From contig OMOE01000178.1 of assembly GCA_900290365.1 (NCBI GenBank), positions 1-41,137 on the forward strand: a DNA stretch of 41,137 bases. The letters run 5' to 3'. A program made the translations under genes and the position numbers. This stretch comes from Syntrophobacter sp. SbD1 (lineage in GTDB: Bacteria; Desulfobacterota; Syntrophobacteria; Syntrophobacterales; Syntrophobacteraceae). The notes below the pieces were generated by a model that saw only the letters and a program-made list of their open reading frames with translations, was not told the DNA's origin and did not search any database. The stretch's first letter is position 1; each line of letters starts with the position of its first letter. Below, one piece after another: positions 25,301 to 30,756 of this stretch.

Positions 25301-26168
25301 GACATATCAGTATCTTACATTTGGACGTGCGACTGATTCTATCCCCACAAGCACTCTTCGGAAGCTCATTCTCGGTATCTCGTTGCTTCCGGAAGGTTAC
25401 GATATAGCGGTAGATATTCTGGCCATGAGGATTCACTCAGTCAGGGATTCAGGACCTCCGATTGACGATGAGATTATACGGTGCGGACGAGAGCTTGTGC
25501 TTGATTATAGCTTTGGGCACTCGAATCAAAACGTAGACTACGAGATCGGAGAGATAGTCGACGCTTGTTTTCGTGAGAGCGCAGAGGAAGATGCAAGAAA
25601 GCTTTGTCGTCGACTTGCGGGTGCTTTTAACGAATACAAGGCATATGCGTACAATTACAGAGACGTCCTGAAAAGCTTGTTCCGCTGGGTCCCATTGGTA
25701 GCTCTCGATGAGCTTTTGGGTGAACCTGGAATTACCAGACGCCAGCTCAATCAATATATGGATTTGAATAAGGATAGTCTAACTGAGATCGTGCAGATAG
25801 ATACTCTATTGACTTGGGCTCAAGTTGACCCGGTAAGTCGCTTCCCTTTGCTTGCGTCAACAATCGTTCCGTTCATCGGAGGCGATGAAAAGTCTGAGGC
25901 TGTTTGGAAGCCAATAGCATACCAGCTTCTTGAATCAGCGCCTGTCCGACTCAAGGTACTCATCGCTTTTGGCTCTCATTTTCTGCCCAAAAGCTGGAGC
26001 GGATCACTTGCAAGTATGTTGGAAAACCGCCGAGCCCTTCCACAGGCATTTCTATCCGACCCTGACCCACAAGTGGCTGCTTGGGCGCGGGAACAGGATG
26101 CATGGTTGGCCCGACAAGCTGAAGCCGAGCGTTTGAGCGTACGGCAAACGGATGGGAGTTTTGAATGA
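22380..26168 (+). CDS. Mrr-like nuclease-STAND NTPase fusion, candidate anti-phage sensor
   Basis: A 1262-aa, probably cytosolic protein that I do not recognise as a named gene. The N-terminus (about 5-180) looks like a PD-(D/E)XK nuclease of Mrr type: IIAGGNQDAPDGGLDVRVEL (Asp near 51 and 55) and then GFQVK (Lys 80), the usual D...QxK spacing. Next is a linker with YDRDRLASWVRDHPGLVAWV. A P-loop NTPase follows: Walker A GLSGMGKT (242-249), Walker B AIVVVDN (297-303), LSEGNARVALALA in the position of the STAND GxP segment, and a winged-helix-like stretch near 410-470. The remaining ~780 residues appear helical with no repeat I can name. This order (effector, STAND NTPase, helical sensor) is that of Avs-type defence proteins. 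It is a single gene flanked by a toxin-antitoxin pair, and its wording is more A/T-rich than selB, suggesting transfer. Target and activity are inferred. Confidence 0.75.
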   Translation: MLMFEINGSHVAELSDTDLRTLVARLCEAELRRAGLPRSAIIAGGNQDAPDGGLDVRVELPGSANVSGFIPRPVTGFQVKVPDMSPKAILAEMRPKGTIRPDIQDLAEVSGAYVIISSKGSTSFSALQRRRNAMSEAVADVENSENLELEFYDRDRLASWVRDHPGLVAWVRERIGKPIKGWRPFANWANSQKSVNAEYVVDTKSRVQDWRTKREGTIGVVQGLERIREVLAQPKGAVRLIGLSGMGKTRLVQALFDERIGAQSLAPALPVYCDLADEPEPSPRDMVRRLVQNRQRAIVVVDNCPPATHSALTKVCTEAESALSLITVEYDVGDDDPEGTEVFRLEQASDSVIEHLLERLSPQISQLNRRRIAELSEGNARVALALAHTVRRGDSIANLSDRELFERLFHQRRPQDEGLLKAAEICSLVYSFNGEAGEASEVPFLAKLAELSVSQLYRCVGELRARGLVQCRGPWRAVLPQALANTLAIWALDKMPPENTADFFRGTSERLLKSFSRRLGYLHDSESAQKIVRNWLSTGGCLSNLAQLNQLGRTMLEYVAPVVPEAVLETLERAAAGEDGKDFVAASSTSRGSTWISLLCSIAYDPALFTRATLLLVRFKTAEGDNKNKADSSFKNLFQLYLSGTHAPIGQRLEVIETLLASEDPAIQSCGLDAVDALLETYFSSSLRFDFGARPRDYGWYPSSSEEITTWYRGAIGIARRLALSGSTLNNNAKSMLASKFKDLWTRTGTQKELEAVARSIAEQGFWLEGWVEICKTINFGIEGMLQEDQARLRALEEFLRPNDLLQKARAYVLSKGHDTVGINDSEPGTESKRIIAGFERTNGVTEGLGYGLANNTEILAPLMPDLVRGKSGRHWYFGRGLATGADELSGMWRRLVDGFAATPENERNIQVLRGFLNSAVERDPKIIAQILDASIESKILGPWFPVLQTSVKIDERGAARLESAVKMGKAPSLTYQYLTFGRATDSIPTSTLRKLILGISLLPEGYDIAVDILAMRIHSVRDSGPPIDDEIIRCGRELVLDYSFGHSNQNVDYEIGEIVDACFRESAEEDARKLCRRLAGAFNEYKAYAYNYRDVLKSLFRWVPLVALDELLGEPGITRRQLNQYMDLNKDSLTEIVQIDTLLTWAQVDPVSRFPLLASTIVPFIGGDEKSEAVWKPIAYQLLESAPVRLKVLIAFGSHFLPKSWSGSLASMLENRRALPQAFLSDPDPQVAAWAREQDAWLARQAEAERLSVRQTDGSFE
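22932..22956. repeat. Perfect 25-bp palindrome inside the STAND nuclease gene
   Basis: TTTGCGAATTGG and CCAATTCGCAAA are perfect 12-bp inverted arms around one central G. Both strands are open, so the same peptide LRIGPIRK appears in alternative frames on both strands. It lies within coding sequence about 550 nt after the start, near the end of the N-terminal nuclease region. Confidence 0.9.
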
Positions 26169-26363
26169 AGGCAAGGAATAGCTATTCGATATTATTAGGA
26201 AAGTAAATGCAGAAGGCGACTTTATCCAGTAAGAAGGTATATTGTGGTAATTACAGCATGAAAAGGCGTTGATCTCCGTTTGGCCGTTTAGTATGGTCAA
26301 AAGCTCAGCGCAGGTCTTTCATGCCTGTAATGCACCCTTGTATCTAAACGACTGGCACTTTGC

Positions 26364-26756
26364 CTATTTCACAGTGTCGACATGTATGTACTCCAGGACT
26401 TTGCTATCTGAAGTGACAAGCGGGCAGTCGTACACCCTTGCGGTTGCCACTATAATCTGGTCTGCCGGGTCCCGATGGAATTTGCCGGGCAATCGTGTGG
26501 ATTGTATTGCAATTTCCGGCGTGAGCTCCACCAGGCGAATACCGGGATATCCGAGGGCTGCATCGAACCATTCGTTCAACCCACATGGTAATTCCAGCCG
26601 ATTGTATTCGATAAGCTTGGCTATCTCCCAAACGCTTATAGCGCTTATACCGAGTACGTCCGTCTCGTTGGCCTGAATTATCTCCGTCTGCGAGCCGGTG
26701 AGGCGATCATCTCCATGTACCCACCATACCCAGATATGACTGTCGAGAATAATCAT
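26364..26756 (-). CDS. PIN-domain toxin, VapC family
   Basis: A 130-aa PIN-domain ribonuclease, the toxin of a type II pair; such toxins cleave specific RNAs, often tRNA. Acidic metal ligands are visible: ILDSHIWVWW (D5), ISAISVWEIAKL (Glu near 45), and HRDPADQIIVATA (Asp pair near 94-98) followed by LVTSDSKVLEY. ATG 26756 gives MIILDSH, the usual VapC start, and overlaps the antitoxin stop codon as ATGA, so translation is coupled. It lies convergent to the STAND nuclease gene, 195 bp beyond its stop; that gap has no feature I can support. Confidence 0.88.
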   Translation of the reverse strand: MIILDSHIWVWWVHGDDRLTGSQTEIIQANETDVLGISAISVWEIAKLIEYNRLELPCGLNEWFDAALGYPGIRLVELTPEIAIQSTRLPGKFHRDPADQIIVATARVYDCPLVTSDSKVLEYIHVDTVK

Positions 26757-26968
26757 CTGAGAGCTTCCCAATCGTTTTCCGCAACGCTGCCGAATGGATC
26801 AGTGTATCGAACGCGCTTTCCACGCAGGGGATAACGCCGCCTTCCTTCTCCCGTTGGGGTTTGGCTGCGTATGATGACCTCGACCCTATCGCCTGCCTGG
26901 AAAGGTATGCCTTTTACAGTAACCGATCCTTCTTTCGAGACCTCCGCTTCTACTCTATAGTCCTGCAT
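26753..26968 (-). CDS. Antitoxin partner of the VapC-like toxin
   Basis: A 71-aa protein. The N-terminal half (YRVEAEVSKEGSVTVKGIPFQAGDRVEVII) looks like a small beta-rich, AbrB-like DNA-binding fold. The C-terminal tail RVRYTDPFGSVAENDWEAL is the kind of extended segment that inserts into a PIN toxin. The ATG at 26968 has GAGGTGA 4-5 nt upstream. It overlaps the toxin start by 4 nt (ATGA). Antitoxins of this type usually repress their own operon; a matching operator was not identified. The exact antitoxin family is uncertain. Confidence 0.8.
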   Translation of the reverse strand: MQDYRVEAEVSKEGSVTVKGIPFQAGDRVEVIIRSQTPTGEGRRRYPLRGKRVRYTDPFGSVAENDWEALR

Positions 26969-27356
26969 ATTTCACCTCGCTTTCATTCATACTATCCATC
27001 CGGCAACCATGGGTCAACACGCATTACTGAGGGGCGGGGAAATTTGGCTAGGGCCGAACGCCCCGGATAAACCATACATTAGGGTCACCCATGCAATTTG
27101 GAAAATTATAAGAGAAAATCCTCGGTGGCGAGGGATTCATAAAAACCGCGCTGTCGCAGCTTGAGAGTATTCGGGGATCGCCAAAATAAGCCAAAGTTTT
27201 TCAAAACGAATGGAAAACGACAAGGAATTGAGGTAAAGAGTGGAGAGTATCCTGGCAGAGAATATGGGTGTTGCCCGTATTTCATTCTAACTTCATCGCT
27301 AATTTCTATTTTCAGTGCCCCCTTTTTCAGGCATCAGAAACGAAATGGCAGATAAG
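26969..27356. other. 388-bp gap upstream of the antitoxin gene
   Basis: This holds the promoter regions of the antitoxin (minus strand) and of the small exported protein (plus strand). I see no gene, tRNA or clear repeat. A short A-rich stretch (27175-27240) has no recognised function. Confidence 0.5.
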
Positions 27357-27641
27357 ATGAAGGCAATTCGTTATACAATCATTTTCGCGCTTTTCTTTGT
27401 TGCGGCCGGTCCGGTTTTGGCGTTGGCCCCGGAGTCGGCGGCAGTGCTCGATGAACCATCCCGCTCAGAAGCTCCCGGGACAACCGGGCCATACGCCGTG
27501 AAACCGCCTAATAAAGCTTGCCCGCAGACGACATACATCAACTGCATGCCACCGGTTCCAAAGGAGCGCCGGTCTATGTCCAGCGATGAGAATCTTAAGT
27601 GGGTAAGGGAACACTGCCCCGGCATCGAGGTGGTCTATTGA
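27357..27641 (+). CDS. Small exported protein with conserved CPG tail
   Basis: A 94-aa product with a clear signal peptide (MKAIRYTIIFALFFVAAGPVLALA) and a mature part of about 70 residues. The mature part has three Cys in CPQTTYINCMPPVP and REHCPGIEVVY. The ending, with NLKWVREHCPG followed by two hydrophobic residues and Tyr, looks like a short motif reused in exported proteins, but I cannot name a family. ATG 27345 (MADKMKAI) is an alternative start; neither has a strong ribosome binding site. It heads a group of three small envelope proteins on the plus strand. Function unknown. Confidence 0.65.
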   Translation: MKAIRYTIIFALFFVAAGPVLALAPESAAVLDEPSRSEAPGTTGPYAVKPPNKACPQTTYINCMPPVPKERRSMSSDENLKWVREHCPGIEVVY

Positions 27642-27652
27642 CTTAGTTATGA

Positions 27653-27709
27653 TTTTTTACGTTTGCCCTTTTGCCTTTTTGCTTTTACTTGCGCAAGCGC
27701 AGCTTGCGC
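27653..27709. repeat. Family B word repeat followed by a GCGCAAGC hairpin
   Basis: TTTTGCCTTTTTGCTTTTACTT-type units (27653-27690) are followed by perfect 8-bp arms GCGCAAGC (27691-27698) and GCTTGCGC (27702-27709) around GCA. On the plus strand there is no T run after the stem, so it is not a classic terminator. Confidence 0.65.
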
Positions 27710-27813
27710 GGGTGGCGGATATGCCCACGAAATTTCTGTCGATTGAATTTCACACCCGTTTTTTTCCGGCCCTCCTGTGGAGTCGTCTGAAGCGCGAGGA
27801 GAAGGGTGTGCAA

Positions 27814-28269
27814 ATGGGTTTTTCTCCGACCGTCGAACTCACTATCGCATTTGCAGTGTGCGCCGTCCTGACCCTCGCCGGGCTGCCTGCGGCCATATCC
27901 CGCAAATCGGCAATAGGCTGGGTGTCGGGCGGCGTGGGGGCCGTGGGGATATTGGCCCTGGTCATCCACAGCATATCCTCACACAGGGAGCCGCCATCTT
28001 ACGACCGATTTCTGGTAGGTGTATTCTTCTTTTTTGCAGTTTTTGGCATTAGTGCCGGGATATTTGCCGGCGCGCTTCACCACTCGCCCGGGATTGGCCT
28101 GTTCCTCGGTGCGGTGGGGCTTATGGCCGGATATCTGCTTGGCATCCTGGCCGGCCTGTGGCTCCAGTACCTTGGGTGGTTGGCCTCAATTGTGAGCGGC
28201 TTGGCCGGATTTGCCGCCTTCGGAATCTTTTTCGTGGACCTGGTGCTTCTGGCTGGCCGCCTGTTTTAA
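27814..28269 (+). CDS. Small multi-pass membrane protein of unknown function
   Basis: A 151-aa very hydrophobic protein with four or five membrane segments: VELTIAFAVCAVLTLAGLPA, IGWVSGGVGAVGILALVI, FLVGVFFFFAVFGISAGIFA, IGLFLGAVGLMAGYLLGIL and a Gly-rich final stretch to VDLVLLAG. Glycine-rich helices suggest tight packing, but there is no family signature I recognise. ATG 27814 is chosen because GAGAAGGG lies 7-8 nt upstream; an open frame extends back to 27649 but would translate the repeat. It ends 15 nt before the next gene and is probably co-transcribed with it. Confidence 0.7.
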   Translation: MGFSPTVELTIAFAVCAVLTLAGLPAAISRKSAIGWVSGGVGAVGILALVIHSISSHREPPSYDRFLVGVFFFFAVFGISAGIFAGALHHSPGIGLFLGAVGLMAGYLLGILAGLWLQYLGWLASIVSGLAGFAAFGIFFVDLVLLAGRLF

Positions 28270-28284
28270 GAAAGGGCAAATTCA

Positions 28285-28722
28285 ATGGTTCAACGAATTG
28301 TTACATTTATTGTCGCGGTAATTATTTCTTTCGTCATACCCCTCTTCTTCGTAGAGGCATGGGAAAACCCCTTACCTCCCTTACCTCCTGTTAGCCTTAC
28401 GGTACCTACGCTTACTACGCCGACAATCCAGCCTGCACCTGTGCCCACTCTTCAGCCTGCGCCTCAGCAGCCGGCAGCCGCGCCTAAAGCCAGGAGGGCT
28501 ACAGCTACTGGAACCATAAGGGCTCAGGGAGTAACGACCTACATGTACGGAACTCATATCCTGGTCGGTAAAGACGGCCGAACGCTGTATGCTTTAAAAA
28601 GCGATCGCATAAGGCTCGACCAGTATTTAGGCGGACAAGTTACCGTTTCAGGTGTTCTGCTGGGAGGTTATCCTGTCGATGGCGGACCGGAATACATGAG
28701 CGTCGATAGTATTTCCTACTGA
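28285..28722 (+). CDS. Exported or anchored protein with Pro-rich linker and small beta domain
   Basis: A 145-aa protein. Residues 1-24 are a signal peptide or single anchor (MVQRIVTFIVAVIISFVIPL). Residues about 27-68 are a Pro/Thr/Ala-rich linker with PTLTTPTIQPAPVPTLQPAP-like repeats. Residues 73-145 look like a compact beta (OB-like) domain: TGTIRAQGVTTYMYGTHILV, GRTLYALKSD, VTVSGVLLGGYPVDGGPEYM. An AAAGGG site lies 8 nt before the ATG. The layout implies a domain held away from the membrane by the linker. No function can be assigned. Confidence 0.7.
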   Translation: MVQRIVTFIVAVIISFVIPLFFVEAWENPLPPLPPVSLTVPTLTTPTIQPAPVPTLQPAPQQPAAAPKARRATATGTIRAQGVTTYMYGTHILVGKDGRTLYALKSDRIRLDQYLGGQVTVSGVLLGGYPVDGGPEYMSVDSISY

Positions 28723-28791
28723 GGATGTAACCTATGCGGAGAAACCAGGGACTCGATCCGAGGACCTAAAGCGTCGAAATCCCGTGGGGGT

Positions 28792-28818
28792 GTGGGGGGC
28801 ACAGCTCCCCACGCTTTT
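28792..28818 (+). terminator. Probable terminator between convergent genes
   Basis: GTGGGGGGC (28792-28800) and GCTCCCCAC (28804-28812) pair over 9 bp (one G-T) around a 3-nt loop, followed by GCTTTTG. It sits between the convergent Pro-rich-protein and anti-sigma genes. Confidence 0.6.
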
Positions 28819-28831
28819 GTATTCTTTCCCT

Positions 28832-29989
28832 TCAATCACGAGTGTCAAAGCTGACCGACACCCTGACATTGGCGTCGGGAGAGGGGTTGACTTCTTTATC
28901 CCCGTGGAATTTCACTTCACCGAGCTGACGCAACCCGGCAAGAAACGAGGGATAGTTCGTCCCGGGCACTTCGGCCAGAAGAGTCCCTGGCTCTTTGCCA
29001 TCCCTGGAGTCTCCGGCGCTCAAAACCTTGCCCTCTGCCCGTTCAATCAGTCGTATGACACTGGAGAAAGCCTTTTGCGCATCGGGGTGCGCCAGATTGT
29101 CCCCGGACACTTTCGCCGAGCCTGCATCTTCAGTTTGCGCCTCCCGCTCCAGCATTTTTCCTCCAGGCGGGGCCATGCCGGTTGCACCTCGGCTCGAAAG
29201 TGAAAAACTCTCCCGTTTATGAAAGCTCTCCGGCTCAAATGAGCCGCTGCGAGTTTTCATCCGTGCTGGAACTCCAGGCGTTTTTAAAGTTAGAGCCACC
29301 ATTTTGGTTTCATTGCCGGCGGGAAGGTTTGGTCTTGCCTCCGGAGAGGACTCCACGAGAGCTTTTTCTGCGTTGGCGTGGTGATCAGGTAAAGATTCTG
29401 CTTGAAGCGCTGCGGGCGTTTCGGCGGATGGCACCAATCCCGGCGAAGGTGGCGATTCAACAGATAAAGGCGGCACGGGCAAGGATCTCTTGAAAGCAGT
29501 TCCTGTGTTGCTGCGAATATCCGGTAAGGATTCAGGACCTGTGGGCGGGGCTTGAACCGCTGCGGAAGGAGGCGCCGATCCCGGCGAAGATGGCGATTCA
29601 ACCTGTAGAGGCGCGGGGGAAAGCAACCCCTTCCGGCTGCCGTCATCTCTTAGAGCTACCTGAACCGTGACTATCACCAGCGCTGCAGTAGCCGCAGCCC
29701 CAGCCAATTGAAAAAACCGCTTTCGGGCGAACAATGCTTGCAGCCACTGCTTGCACACGGCGAGGACAGGAGGTTTTTCCAAACGGATTCGGACATGATC
29801 CAGCAAATCGCCGGGGGCTTTCAGCTTCGGCATGGTCCCAAGGGCGTACGATTGCTGTTTGAGGGCTTCCAACTGCATTGCGCACGACCTGCACGCTGCC
29901 AGATGCGCCTCTACCTCCTTGGCGAATTCCGCAGGGATTTCCGTATCCATATGTTCAAAAAGGATGGCTCTAATTTGAGAGCATTCCAT
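28832..29989 (-). CDS. Anti-sigma factor with ZAS zinc finger and repetitive periplasmic region
   Basis: A 385-aa single-pass membrane protein. The N-terminal ZAS motif H29-x3-C33-x2-C36 (AHLAACRSC) binds the cognate ECF sigma factor in this family. One membrane helix follows (about 92-112, AGAAATAALVIVTVQVAL). The outer part has a Pro/Ser-rich tandem of about 46 residues twice over (VESPSSPGSAPPSA... and VESPPSPGLVPSAE..., each followed by ESLPD), then a Ser/Arg-rich stretch and a folded C-terminus (VIRLIERAEGKVL, NYPSFLAGLRQLGEVKF, VRVSVSF). ATG 29989 has GAGGTGG 6 nt upstream and lies inside the last 20 nt of the sigma gene, so the pair is co-translated. The signal sensed is unknown. Confidence 0.85.
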   Translation of the reverse strand: MECSQIRAILFEHMDTEIPAEFAKEVEAHLAACRSCAMQLEALKQQSYALGTMPKLKAPGDLLDHVRIRLEKPPVLAVCKQWLQALFARKRFFQLAGAAATAALVIVTVQVALRDDGSRKGLLSPAPLQVESPSSPGSAPPSAAVQAPPTGPESLPDIRSNTGTAFKRSLPVPPLSVESPPSPGLVPSAETPAALQAESLPDHHANAEKALVESSPEARPNLPAGNETKMVALTLKTPGVPARMKTRSGSFEPESFHKRESFSLSSRGATGMAPPGGKMLEREAQTEDAGSAKVSGDNLAHPDAQKAFSSVIRLIERAEGKVLSAGDSRDGKEPGTLLAEVPGTNYPSFLAGLRQLGEVKFHGDKEVNPSPDANVRVSVSFDTRD

Positions 29990-30584
29990 GGGAACCACCT
30001 CTTTTCATCTCAAGCTGAAGCCTGTTGTGCAGGAGCAGCCTCGCGCGAGCCAGCTTCGATTTTAGAGTCCCGAGATTATATCCCGTAATTTTGCATATTT
30101 CCTCGTAGGACAGTTCCTCTATATGCCGCAGGACAATGACGGTCCTGTGGTCGTGGGAGAGGGAGGCGATAGCGGATTGAAGCAAAGCGTCCCTCTCGCT
30201 GTTGGCCATCAGGGCCAGGGGCGAGGGGGCCGGATCCTCGATTTCAAACTCCTCGCGTCCTTCTTCTTGCCGGGTATATTGCCCGAACCTCAGCACCCTG
30301 TTCCAAAAGCGATGCTCGGCGGAGTTGCGCCTGTTCCTGCAAATATTCACCGCAATGGTATAGAGCCAGGTCGAAAAACTGCACTCGAACCTGAAACCCT
30401 TGATCGCCCGCAACGCTTTTATGAAAGTCTCCTGCGCGCACTCTTCGGCATCGCTGCCATCGCCAAGCAGCCTGTAACACAGGTTGTAGACTCGATCCTG
30501 GTGGCGCAATACCAGCCTGTCCAGGCCCGCGCGATCTCCCGAGAGGAAAGCGTCGATGTCCTTTTTGTCTTCTTCTTTCGCCAT
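29970..30584 (-). CDS. ECF sigma factor, RpoE-like
   Basis: A 204-aa extracytoplasmic-function sigma factor with regions 2 and 4 only. Region 2: FLSGDRAGLDRLVLRHQDRVYNLCYRLLGD, DAEECAQETFIKALRAIKGF, and the -10 contact segment FSTWLYTIAVNICRN. Region 4: LSHDHRTVIVLRHIEELSYEEI, ITGYNLGTLKSKLARARLLL. ATG 30584 has a weak site; TTG 30605 is a possible earlier start. A near-perfect RpoE-type promoter (-35 GGAACTT, 15-nt spacer, -10 GTCTAA) lies 40-67 nt upstream, so the gene probably drives its own transcription. The ZAS anti-sigma gene overlaps its 3' end. Confidence 0.94.
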   Translation of the reverse strand: MAKEEDKKDIDAFLSGDRAGLDRLVLRHQDRVYNLCYRLLGDGSDAEECAQETFIKALRAIKGFRFECSFSTWLYTIAVNICRNRRNSAEHRFWNRVLRFGQYTRQEEGREEFEIEDPAPSPLALMANSERDALLQSAIASLSHDHRTVIVLRHIEELSYEEICKITGYNLGTLKSKLARARLLLHNRLQLEMKRGGSHGMLSN

Positions 30585-30623
30585 GACCTGCGCCGAAAGG
30601 AACAAACGTTTCCCCTTGATATT

Positions 30624-30651
30624 TTAGACAGGGCCGATCCAAGGAAGTTCC
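30624..30651 (-). promoter_or_regulatory. ECF promoter of the sigma/anti-sigma operon
   Basis: The minus strand reads GGAACTT (30645-30651), a 15-nt spacer, then GTCTAA (30624-30629) followed by AA. This equals the sigma-E/RpoE consensus GGAACTT-N15-GTCTAA. It directs transcription into the ECF sigma gene and predicts positive autoregulation. Confidence 0.85.
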
Positions 30652-30680
30652 ATCTAACCTTTATATTCTACAATAATCAG

Positions 30681-30708
30681 GGAACCTTTTGCATCCTGCT
30701 TTGTCAAA
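30681..30708 (+). promoter_or_regulatory. ECF promoter of the VIT-vWA gene
   Basis: GGAACCT (30681-30687) is followed after 15 nt by GTCAAA (30703-30708), one mismatch from the -35 consensus and a recognisable -10. It starts transcription about 40 nt upstream of the VIT-vWA gene. It is divergent from the sigma gene promoter in the same spacer. Confidence 0.8.
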
Positions 30709-30756
30709 GAGGGTTGAAAGAATCGATTATCAACCCAAGACCAGGAAGGTACAAAA

